A stretch of 64,000 nucleotides of DNA. Origin: Oscillospiraceae bacterium (GTDB lineage Bacteria > Bacillota > Clostridia > Oscillospirales > Oscillospiraceae). This document shows, in pieces, positions 50,735-60,900 of this stretch. The stretch is from NCBI GenBank assembly GCA_009780435.1, contig WRAB01000012.1:1-64000 (forward strand). Direction: 5' to 3'. A model generated the notes under the pieces. That model searched no databases. It was not told the DNA's origin and saw only the letters and a program-made list of their open reading frames with translations. The position numbers were made by a program, and so were the translations under genes. How positions within the stretch are numbered: the first letter of the stretch is position 1; each line of letters starts with the position of its first letter.

Positions 50735-53027
50735 GGCGGAGGCCGTGGAGTGGCCCCGACAGGCGGGAGAGGAACGGATTCAAACTGTAAAAACGGCGTT
50801 GTTTTATGTCCCGTTACTGGCCGTGTTTTTGCCTCTAACAGTGGCGATTCTCGGCGGGACGGACATGGGCCGAAGTTGGTGGGTTGAGTTTTACGTTATG
50901 GCCGCCCTGTACGTCCTGCTCCCCATTGCGGGCTTTCTGTCCTGTTTTTTTCAGGCGCAACTGCGGCGCAAATGGTTCTGGTTCTCCCCGGCGTTGCCGA
51001 TACTTCTTACCGGACTCTTTATGCTGGCGAGCCGTGGATATGGGCCTTCGTTCCTTGCAGACATGATATTGGCTGTGCCTTTTGCACTCATTGCGCCTCT
51101 GGCGGGATTGGGGGTGGGGGGATTAGTGGCGAAGCGAGAGGGTGCTCTGTTAAAAGACAGATCTGCACTGGTCTATGGCCTGCTTGTGGCCAGCCCCATT
51201 GCATTGCTATTTATGAGCATATTTTTTATCTTTCTCTTGCCCGCCGCATATTTCATAGGTGGATTTATTGCCTGTTTTTTGACAGCGAAACGTGATGTAA
51301 AGCGTTTCTGGCTCGGCCCGCTTATTGCTCCTGCGCCGGTGCTTTTAATCGTTCTTCCATTTTTGGTTGACCTGCTTATGGAGCGTGAGTTCATATTTTT
51401 TATTGCTGTCAGTAGCATTGCGCTCTTTCCCGGTCTGATCGGATTAATCGGCTTGGCCGCAGGCCGTTGGATGCGAAGAATAGAGCGAGAGCAAACAATG
51501 CTAAATGATTCAAACAACAAGGAGGGATTCATCCCAATGACACAGAATCAAGAAGAACAGTTCCAAGAACACATGGGCCCTGTAGCAATCGAAACGCCCG
51601 CAGAACCACCCATCGAGACCAAGAAAAAACTCAAACTCTTGGGTTATCTGCTCTTATCGGCCATCACGTTTTCCTATCTGGTGCTGGCGGAGTGGGCGGG
51701 GATCAGTGTGTTGATCTTTGTGTTGATCCAGGTGGTGTATCTGACCTTTCTCGTGCCGAGACAGAAGCCCCTGCTTCTGTTTATCCCCATCGGGATACTG
51801 GCCCTAAACGCCTTCATTAGCGGCAACGTCATGTGGCGGATTCCCAATTTGTTTGTGGGATTGATCCTCTACAGCGTCATGGCCCTGTGGTTGACCGGGG
51901 GATTGGGACTCAAGGATAGCTTGCCGGGGTTTTTTCTAAACATCCTGCGCAATATGGGGGAAGCACTTACCCGATTTAAAACCCCGTTCAGATGGGGCGT
52001 TGAGACGCAGAAAGAACACATGTCGGTGATCAAGCGGGTCTGTATCGGGATTGCCATCTCCATCCCCTGTCTGATTTTTCTGCTGATTATGCTCTCCCAG
52101 GCCGATGCGATCTTTTCCCAGACCGTGTCCAACTTCTTCGACTGGCTCTCCCGTGCCATTGGGATGGATGTGGTGCTCCGGGGATTGGTGGGTCTCTTAG
52201 TGGGATTTTATCTGTTCGGCGTATTATACGGCGTCCATCTCAACCGCACCAGAGAGAAAGCGGAAGCGCGAGAGGGGCGGCGGGGGGATCTCATTATCCT
52301 CAACATCGTATTGATCTCTGCGCTGCTGGTCTACACCTTCTTTGTAGCAGTCCAGTTTCGGTACTTGTTCGCCCCGCCGGACAACCTGCCCTATGGACTG
52401 GACTTTGTAAACTACGCCCGCCAGGGGTTCTTTGAGCTCCTATTCTTGACAGGGGTCAATATCTCCGTGATTCTGTTGGCCGTCTGGTTATCGAAAACAC
52501 AGACGGGGAAGTGGGCGAAACTCACCAAGATACTATGCCTCTATCTGTGCGCCGTCACCGTGGTGCTGCTGGTCTCGTCTTTTTACCGGATGTACCTATA
52601 CAGCTACGACGACGGGTTCACCCGGCTGCGGCTTTTGGTCTTCGGCTTTCTCATCTTTGAGGCAATTGGGCTGATTGTCACGTTTTTCTATATCGTCCGG
52701 CCCAAATTCAATATTATCGCCGTCTATTGTGTCATTGCCCTGTCGTATTATCTGTTGCTCAACTTGGTGCCCATCGACGCCATTATCGCGCAGGATCAGA
52801 TTGACCGATACGTGGAGACGGGCCGGGGCGGGATTCACTATACGGTATCTCTGTCGTCAGATGCGGCTCCACAAGTTGCGCGGTTGCTGGCACTGGAGGG
52901 TGACAGCGAGACACGAGAGCGAGCGGTACGCTATTTTGAGCGCATGGAGCGGCTCGAAGCCGTAAACTGGCGACAGTGGAATCTCTCTGTGAACGAGGCA
53001 TTGCGGCTGGGAGAAATTGTGCGCTAG
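50727..53027 (+). CDS. Large polytopic membrane protein with DUF4173 C-terminal domain
   Basis: A 766-residue protein. Residues 1-255 hold about eight membrane segments of unknown family. A polar linker (about 256-310, ending GPVAIETPAEPPIETKKK) leads to a DUF4173/DUF4153-type region with about ten segments and a soluble C-terminus. A perfect AAGGAGGG and ATG (51537, in frame, residue about 271) lies in the linker, just where free-standing DUF4173 proteins start. The gene may therefore be a fusion that still makes the short form. ATG 50727 overlaps the XRE stop. Confidence 0.85.
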   Translation: MDRAEAVEWPRQAGEERIQTVKTALFYVPLLAVFLPLTVAILGGTDMGRSWWVEFYVMAALYVLLPIAGFLSCFFQAQLRRKWFWFSPALPILLTGLFMLASRGYGPSFLADMILAVPFALIAPLAGLGVGGLVAKREGALLKDRSALVYGLLVASPIALLFMSIFFIFLLPAAYFIGGFIACFLTAKRDVKRFWLGPLIAPAPVLLIVLPFLVDLLMEREFIFFIAVSSIALFPGLIGLIGLAAGRWMRRIEREQTMLNDSNNKEGFIPMTQNQEEQFQEHMGPVAIETPAEPPIETKKKLKLLGYLLLSAITFSYLVLAEWAGISVLIFVLIQVVYLTFLVPRQKPLLLFIPIGILALNAFISGNVMWRIPNLFVGLILYSVMALWLTGGLGLKDSLPGFFLNILRNMGEALTRFKTPFRWGVETQKEHMSVIKRVCIGIAISIPCLIFLLIMLSQADAIFSQTVSNFFDWLSRAIGMDVVLRGLVGLLVGFYLFGVLYGVHLNRTREKAEAREGRRGDLIILNIVLISALLVYTFFVAVQFRYLFAPPDNLPYGLDFVNYARQGFFELLFLTGVNISVILLAVWLSKTQTGKWAKLTKILCLYLCAVTVVLLVSSFYRMYLYSYDDGFTRLRLLVFGFLIFEAIGLIVTFFYIVRPKFNIIAVYCVIALSYYLLLNLVPIDAIIAQDQIDRYVETGRGGIHYTVSLSSDAAPQVARLLALEGDSETRERAVRYFERMERLEAVNWRQWNLSVNEALRLGEIVR

Positions 53028-53047
53028 GCAAGGTATACAATACGATA

Positions 53048-53100
53048 CAAATCCGGGCATCATAACTTTGTGGAAATGATGTTCGGATTTGTCACTTTTT
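53048..53100 (+). terminator. Terminator after DUF4173 gene
   Basis: CAAATCCG..GCATCAT and ATGATG..CGGATTTG form a long interrupted stem, followed by TCACTTTTT. Confidence 0.7.
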
Positions 53101-53103
53101 GCG

Positions 53104-53132
53104 TTGCACAGAGCGGAGGGACATGTTATAAT
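53104..53132 (+). promoter_or_regulatory. Promoter of Na/Pi cotransporter gene
   Basis: TTGCAC, 17 bp, TATAAT. Confidence 0.7.
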
Positions 53133-53184
53133 TTCCATGGACTTTGAACCAAAATGTTCAAAAAATGGAGGCCAATAGAGTAAG

Positions 53185-54828
53185 ATGAGTACAGTATTTC
53201 TGATTGCAGGTGGCCTGGGGCTACTTTTATTTGGCATGAAAATGATGTCGACGGGATTAGAACTGGCCGCAGGAGACCGCCTGCAGGACATTCTCCAGCG
53301 GGCGACTGCGAATCGGTTCTTAGCTGTTATCGTCGGGATCATCGCAACGATTACAATTAACAGCTCAACGGCTGTCACCATTATGACGGTCAGCTTTGTG
53401 AATTCCGGGCTGATGAACTTAACCCAGGCCATTGGTATCATCATGGGTGCAAATGTTGGTACGACGTTTAGCGGACAGTTGATCGCATTCCGGATTGATA
53501 CGTTTGCGCCCTTATTTATCTTTGTCGGCATTATTATGCACCTGTTTTTTAAGAAGAGAACCATAAAAAACATTGGCTATATTGTGTTGGGCTTCGGCAT
53601 TTTATTCTTTGGCATTACGACCATGGGGACTCCCCTTCGAGCCCTTGCGGAGACAGATTATTTCCGGGCAGTTTTAGAGACCTTTCAAAATCCAGTTCTG
53701 GCGCTCTTGGCAGGGTTTGTGTTTACGGCTGTGATTCAGAGCTCATCGGCCACCATGGGGATTTTGCTTACCCTGCACATCCACGGGGTCCCCATCTCCT
53801 TTGAGACTTCGGCGTTTATCATACTGGGCATGAATATTGGGACGAGCATCACCACAGTCCTCGCCTCCATCCCGGCCAATCGGGAGAGTAAGCGAGCGGC
53901 ACTATTTCATATTATGTTTGATGTGATTGGAAGCATTGTATTTGGTACATTGATCTATTTGTTCCCCGGCATTTTGAACTGGTTCCAAGAAACGTGGTCA
54001 GAGAGCGCCCGCCAGGCCGCCATGTTCCACACGCTATACAATGTCGCAACGCTGCTCTTGATCCTCCCGTTTGTGAGGCAAGTTTCTGCACTAATGCTAA
54101 AGCTTGTGCCAGTGAAAGAGAGTGAAATCAATAAGGCCTATGAAAAGAAGCTGATCTATCTCGATACCCTGGATACGAAAATGATGCAATCGCCGGCAAT
54201 TGCGGTGCTGAATGCCCATTTGGAACTGTGCCGCATGGGGAAAATTGCCAATGAAAACCTGACGTTGGCATTGGAATCGTTTTTTGAAAGGGATATGGAC
54301 AAAGCAAATAAGACCCTTGAAAATGAAGAGATTATCAACTATCTAAATCATAATATCGCGTCTAAATTGGTTTGGATCAACAATATGAGTTTATCTAACT
54401 CCGAAGCTGAAAAAGTTGGTAAAATGTTCCGATCATTATCCGACATAGAGCGCATTGGGGATCATGCAGAAAATATTGCGGAATACACCCTGGCAATGAA
54501 AGGAGACGAGTTCAAGTTTTCTGATGCCGCCATTGACGAATTAAAACGGTTGGGTGCCGTGACAGTAGAGCTGATTACCAAAACCTTAGACGTATATGAA
54601 CACCAAGATGAGATGGGGCTGCCGCAAATCCAATTGCTTGAAGAAGAGGTGGACAAGTTATCCGCAGAGTTCTCTGAAAATCATATCGCCAGATTAAAAG
54701 CGGAGACGTGTGAGCCAAAAGGCGGCGTTGTTTTTACGGATATGATTATCGACTTAGAACGAAGTGCTGACCACGCCTACAACATTGCGTTTTCCATCGT
54801 ATCTGAACGCAAAGAGAGCAAAAGATAG
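53185..54828 (+). CDS. Na/Pi cotransporter family protein with PhoU-like domain
   Basis: A 547-residue protein. Its N-terminal half has two inverted Na/Pi cotransporter repeats, each with the signature QSSS-type motif: TINSSTAVTIM (about residue 52) and VIQSSSATMG (about 185). The C-terminal half (about 340-540) is a PhoU-like helical bundle containing FRSLSDIERIGDHAENIAEY and DLERSADHAYNIA. It imports phosphate and may sense it. The GGAGG site lies 13 bases upstream of ATG 53185, longer than usual. A strong terminator follows. Confidence 0.94.
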   Translation: MSTVFLIAGGLGLLLFGMKMMSTGLELAAGDRLQDILQRATANRFLAVIVGIIATITINSSTAVTIMTVSFVNSGLMNLTQAIGIIMGANVGTTFSGQLIAFRIDTFAPLFIFVGIIMHLFFKKRTIKNIGYIVLGFGILFFGITTMGTPLRALAETDYFRAVLETFQNPVLALLAGFVFTAVIQSSSATMGILLTLHIHGVPISFETSAFIILGMNIGTSITTVLASIPANRESKRAALFHIMFDVIGSIVFGTLIYLFPGILNWFQETWSESARQAAMFHTLYNVATLLLILPFVRQVSALMLKLVPVKESEINKAYEKKLIYLDTLDTKMMQSPAIAVLNAHLELCRMGKIANENLTLALESFFERDMDKANKTLENEEIINYLNHNIASKLVWINNMSLSNSEAEKVGKMFRSLSDIERIGDHAENIAEYTLAMKGDEFKFSDAAIDELKRLGAVTVELITKTLDVYEHQDEMGLPQIQLLEEEVDKLSAEFSENHIARLKAETCEPKGGVVFTDMIIDLERSADHAYNIAFSIVSERKESKR

Positions 54829-54885
54829 CACGAGAGACCTGTCATTGGTGGGTGTCGCGCCCGCCCTACAGAAAGATCAAAAAGA

Positions 54886-54929
54886 AAACGCACAGCATTC
54901 ATGCATAAATGAACGCTGTGCGTTTTTTT
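54886..54929 (+). terminator. Terminator after Na/Pi gene
   Basis: AAAACGCACAGC.TTCAT and ATGAACGCTGTGCGTTTT with seven T residues. It also suits the convergent surface-protein gene on the other strand. Confidence 0.9.
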
Positions 54930-54984
54930 GTGGGAAATTCTAATGTGTCAAGTCGTGCTCGGGGTACGATGTTCTGCTATGGAC

Positions 54985-57900
54985 TCACCCGGCGAACACA
55001 TCGTTAATGTGCTCCGGCCTGGAATCTGGCCGCTCCAGATTTACCCAGGGGCGGTTCGGGATCAGGGCGGTCCAGTATTTATGGACGCCGTCCGGTTTTT
55101 TCTCGTATTCGTTGGAGTTGGTCGCTTCTTGGATGTCTAAGTAGTACCAGACTTCGGTATCCTGGTGATCCGGCCAAGTAATCATGCCCGGCAGCGTATC
55201 GTCGATGGTCTCAAGGTGCCGCTCTAAGATCCGGTTTATGAGGGTTGCCGCCTCGGCCCGTGTGATCTCGCGATCCGGCTCGAAGGAACCGTCACCGATG
55301 CCGACGACCCAGCCGATGCTACCCACCTTGTCGATCTCGACCTCGGCCCAGTGTCCTGTAGTATCGCTGAATAGATTCGGACCGTCGTAGTTGATGTCGA
55401 AGAACCTGGACACCGCTGTTGCGAATTCTCCACGTGTAATCGGGCTGTTGGGTGCAAAGGTGCCGTCCGGTCTACCGAGGAACACCCCTGTGTTGGCCAT
55501 GGTGGAAACCGCGTTGTTGAACCATTGATTGAGAGAGACATCCGGGAAGGGATTCTCCTGTGTCCACATCTCTGTGCGGAACTCATCTGTGATCAGGCGG
55601 AAGAAGATGGTCGCCACCTCTGCGCGGGTGATATTGCCTTCCGGCGCAATCAATCCGCGATCATTGCCAATCAAATACGCATAGTGTTCAGATGTCAGTG
55701 GAATCGAAATATCAACCGTCCACCTGGCGTAGAGATCCAGGTCCGTTGTCACCGGTGTGCTGAAGTCGTAGCGCTGGGTTCCCGCTTCATCCAAGAACCA
55801 TCCGATGAAGTTGAATCCATCGCGGCTCGGGGTATTCGGCTCGGCTACAGGGTTGCCGTCGAGGACTGTGACCCGGAGATAGATGCCGTCGTCCTCTCGG
55901 TAGTAGTTCCAGTAGAAGGTCACGGTGTGTTCATCGGGTGGCGGGTCATTGCTACCGATACGCTCCCACTGGGCGGTAAACACTACACCACCAATAGGCA
56001 TCGCGCATACATCGCCTGCTTGGAAGTGTGTGGCGTCCTGCGGGTATGGCACGTCGGCGGTGGTCCATCCGAGGAAGGTGTAGCCGGGATAGGAGAAGCC
56101 CACGTCATCCACGCCGAGGACCGGCACGGGTCCGCTCTCGACGGTATACGGACCGTCCGGATCGATGAAGGATGCCGCCGTGCCGTTGTTGGCCACGTAG
56201 GTCACGTTGTAGTCTATAGCCCTCCACACGGCGTACAGGATCACGTCGTCGTCCGGCATCTCGAACGTATCGCCCCCGGCGTAGACTTTGTCCTCGTCAG
56301 CCATGTCAGAGGCCCAGCCCTCGAACTCGTATCCGGGCCGGGTCAGGTCACCCTCGCCCAGCACCTGAACTTCCTCGCCCTTAATGTAGTTCGCATCGTC
56401 CACAGGTGCGCCGGAACCGCCGTTGGCGTCATAGATCACGCTATACAGCCCCGACCACTCCGCTGTCAGGCTCACATCACCCGCCGGCATCTGGAATGCG
56501 TCCTCTCCCGGCTGGATCAACGGCGCACCCGCTAGATTAGACCGCCAGCCCATGAACCGATGGCCCGCATTCGTCAGCCCTGTCGGCGCCAATGCGTCTA
56601 CGTTGTCGCCAATGTGGTAGTCCGCCTCGTCTACCGGCACGTCACCCGTTGCACCGCCAGCGTAGTAGGTCACGTTGTAGTCTATGGCTTTCCACACGGC
56701 GTACAGAATCACATCGTCGTCCGGCATCTCGAACGTATCGCCCCCGGCGTAGACTTTGTCCTCGTCAGCCATGTCAGAGGTCCAGCCCTCGAACTCATAT
56801 CCAAGCCGGGTCAGGTCTCCCTTGCCCAGCACCTGGACTTTCTCGCCCTTAATGTAACTCGTTTCGTCCACAGGTGCACTGGAACCGCCGTTGGCATCGT
56901 AAGTCACGGTGAACAGTTCCGCCCAGACTGCCGTCAGCACTACGTCATCCGCGGGCATCTGGAAGGTGTCGTCTGCGCGGTAGAGTGTGTCGTCACCGTC
57001 CATGTTGGAGCGCCAGCCTATGAACCGGTAGCCGTCGTAGGACAGTTTCTCCGCATGTAGGACAGTCACAGAATCGCCCATATTGTAGCCATTTACATCT
57101 ACAGGTACTGCCCCGTTGCCCTGGGTGTCTATGTAGGCCACGGTGTAGTCGACGGCTTCCCAGGCCGCCGTTAGCACCACGCTCTTCGCGGGCATATCAA
57201 ATACGTCGCCGCCTTGGAAGTGGGGGGTATCCTCTGGATACGCTACATCTGCAGTCGTCCACCCCAGGAACGTGTATCCAGCCCGGATCATGAAGCCCTT
57301 GCCGAGGACTGTGACACCTTCTCCTACGATGTACGTCGTAGCATCTACGGGAGCGCCGGAGCCGCCACCTGCGTTGTAAGTCACGGTGAACAGTTCCGCC
57401 CAGACCGCCGTCAGCACCACGTCATCCGCGGGCATCTGGAAGGTGTCGTCTGCGCGGTAGAGTGTGTCGTCACCTGGGATATTTGAGATCCAGCCCATGA
57501 ACCGGTAGCCGTCCCTGGCTAGGTCCGTTTCATCGACCACATCTACGATTGCCTTAGCGTAGTATGGGCCGAGCACGTCCTCAATCACCTCTGTGCTGGT
57601 GCCGCCGTTTGGCGCATAGGTCACAGTGTATAGATCATGGCGCCACTGGGCGTACAGGATCACGTCAGCGGCCTCAAACGTGAGGTCGTCACGCGCGGCA
57701 TAGGCTGTTCCATTGCCGTCAGACTGCGTGTTCCAGCCGATAAATGTCCAGCCGTACCGACTCAAGTCCCCCTGATCTTGTACAGTGGTTTCTTCACCCG
57801 GCAGATACCCTGTACCGTTGGGCGGTGTATCCGTGGGCGGTGCGCCTACACCATTGTTTGCGTCGTAGGCTAGGGTGTATTCTGCGGCCCACTCCGCTGT

Positions 57901-60900
57901 CAAAGTTACATCCTTTGCGGGCATGGTGAATGCGTTTTCCCCCGGCTCAATCAATGGCCCGCCGGTCAGGTTAGAGCGCCAGCCCATGAACCGATACCCG
58001 GCATATAGTAGCCCCGTGGGCACCGCCACGTCGACGTCGTCGCCGATATGATAGTCCGCCGTGTCAACAGGGACTATACCTGTCGCGCCGCCAGCGTAGT
58101 AGGTCACGCTGTAGTCAACGAATTCCCACTGCGCCGTCAAAATCACGTTGGCACCCGGCATGGGGAACGTGTCGCCCGCTTTGTAAATGTTGTCCGTGCC
58201 ATCCGTGTCAGAGATCCAGCCCTCGAAGGTGTACCCTTCCCAGGTCGGCTCGCCTTCGGCCACCGTCACAGTATCTCCGGCAGGGTAGTGTGCACCGTCC
58301 ATCGGTGCACCTGATCCACCACCCGCGTCATAGATCACGGCGTAGTAATCCGGATAAGTGTTGGTCAAATTGACCGCTGCCACATCGCCGTTGATCAGGA
58401 ACATCTGATGGCTCTGTGCCGGCCGCCCCCGTGTCTCAGAACTCTTCAGTTCGCTCCGAAGGGCATATGCAATCGTCGGCGTGTATCCCGCACTGGCCTG
58501 TGTGGCGAGAACCATTCCTGTGCCGGTGGCGTTGGGGACCACCTCGACCACACGATAGTTTCGCTCAGACCACAGGTTGTTAAGGAACAGGGTCTGGCCG
58601 GCACGAATCTCAATGGTGTTGAGGCCGGCATAGGGGTCTGCCGGATCCCAATCCTCCAACTCAATGGGATCGCTAAACCCGTCTGTGCCGTTGCCGACAC
58701 AGCGGAACATGTCCGTTCTCTCCGGCGCATCCGGATCCGGCATCCAGAGCAGAACCGTGTTGTCAGTGGCGTCATAGACTTGGATGTAGAACACTTCGTC
58801 TTCCAGTTTGGTCTCGAAGTGGTCTGGCCAGTAGGGTACCGTCTTGGTCACCTCAAGTCCCGCGACGCCGGGCCGGAAGTTGTTGTATACAAAGATGGGC
58901 GCTGTACCGTCGAGGGCACCTGCATCCAAGACGCCGGCCATCATCAGTGCAATTGCCTGCGTCTGTGTCAAGAGTTGCAGTGACCGGAAACTGTTGTAAA
59001 TGGTCTCATTAATACCCGCTGCAATCAGGATATTCCGATTCCCCGGCACAATATTCGTCCACAGCGGTGCGCCCGCCGCCGGGAAACGGAAGTTAATCGT
59101 ATGCCGCACCCAATAGTCTACCCAAGAAGTGCCATTGGGGTCACTCGGCTCTGTTGCGATTTTGAAAATGTCCTCAATGGGTACATATTCACTGTCAATT
59201 AGGACATATTCTGTGATCTTATAGGATTCCCGGAAACCCAGATCGTTCAAAGTAGCCGGTTCGTTCACACTAAAGGGGAAGTGGGTAATCGGTAAACTGC
59301 TGAACGTCCCAAACGCCTCCTCGTCCTCCACCGATTCGATTCCCATATCTCCATTCCAATCGTACTCACCAGTTATGGGGTTGAGTGTAAACGCTAAGAC
59401 TCTCCATTCGCCTATACCTGCTAGGCCATCTTTGTAGTATCCTTTTTCATCTTTATATACTCCAGTTGTATTCTGCTGCACCATGGCCCGCACAAACGGA
59501 TCGTTCGTCTCCCAATACCACATGGACATGGTGGCATAGAATACGGTGTCCTCGTCTACGACACGCCCGTCTAGGAACCAAGTGTTCGGGCGGGAGATAA
59601 GCGAGAAGTCGGGTTCGCCGACAGGATTTAAATGATCGACATAGCCGTCGGAGAACACTTTGTTCACCACCGCCTGGGTTCCATTTCCGGTGAGATAATG
59701 GTTCAACACCGTCACGGCCATGTCACGTTCTTCTCCGTAGCCGCCCTCGTAGTAGTAACGGGTAGAGATGCGGCTGGTGTTCACGCCATCACGGAATACT
59801 TCTTTCACTTCGTAGTTGTGACCTTCGTCAATGGGCAGACCCACCACCCGTTGCGGCAGATTTGGTCTCACGCCAACCTCGTCCACAATATCGCCCCGGG
59901 CATAGGCTTCGGCATACTTGTCTTCTCCGGTCTCTTCGCCCTCCAGCCAGTAGTAGGTGACAATATCGCTCTCATCCTTGTGTCCAATCACATAGTAGGT
60001 GTACCCCAAAGCGCCGGAGATGCGCTCTCGCTCAAAGATGAGCAGCGTCGCCGCCTCATCATCGTCCGGGGTGTTCCAAAGTTGTATGTAAAACCATGTA
60101 TTCGGTCCTACACCCCAGTCCAGATAGTGACCACTTAATTCTTTGAACAACCAGACGTTTTCGGATTGGTATTTGAATTTGTTCATCACCGAGGTGTATA
60201 TGGTATCGTTGAATCGTAGCGTCTCAACACCGTTGTTGTCATACACTGCACCCCAGTTCACTCTGGTGTCCAAGCAGAAGTTCGACTCGGATTCGACCTC
60301 GTACACGTTCTCCCAGTTTCCCTCCCACTCCTCATACATCCAGGCGCCGGTCGTCCAGCCCGGGACATCGGTGTCGCTGTATCTGTCGTACAGCGTCCAG
60401 CGGTCTGCCCAGCCGAAATCACGATCTTGGGGCGGATCGTTTACGTCGTCTACGTCGGGAATCCCATCCCAGACTGCGATCCACTCGACCTCGAACATCT
60501 CGTTGATGGCAGCTGCCCATGCAGGGGAGAACATGGCGGGGTATTCTCCCGTCTCTGGATTCGGGTCGGCATATTTGCGAATTGCCGCATCCGTCGGAAC
60601 CACCTCGTGGACCTCGTATTCGCCCCAGGTCCACAGGTTTGCCAGCCGGATCCGGTCCCCGGCACGGATGGGCAGTTCCATAATCGGTGCCGGCCTGTCT
60701 TGTGTATACGCCTCCGTCAGTCCGACAATATGGTTACCGACACACCACAGAGTAGTAGTACCCTCGTATTGTGGCCGCACCACGGGGTCAAACAACAGAT
60801 AGTTCTTTGCCTGTACATCCCAGACTCTGACATAAAATACAGTGCGGTCGTCCTCTTCGCTCTCCGGGTCATTTTCAGAGATCACGCCCTGTTCCTCGGG

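Noticed and set aside
55525-56535. A 336-codon open frame opposite the giant surface protein, and similar ones at 56560-57060 and 60143-60802
   Set aside because: They are antisense to a clearly coding repeat protein, lack ribosome binding sites and repeat with the modules.
55930-58320. Regularly spaced repeats considered as a CRISPR array
   Set aside because: The units are about 230 bp, coding, and encode InlB-type protein modules. No cas genes are present.
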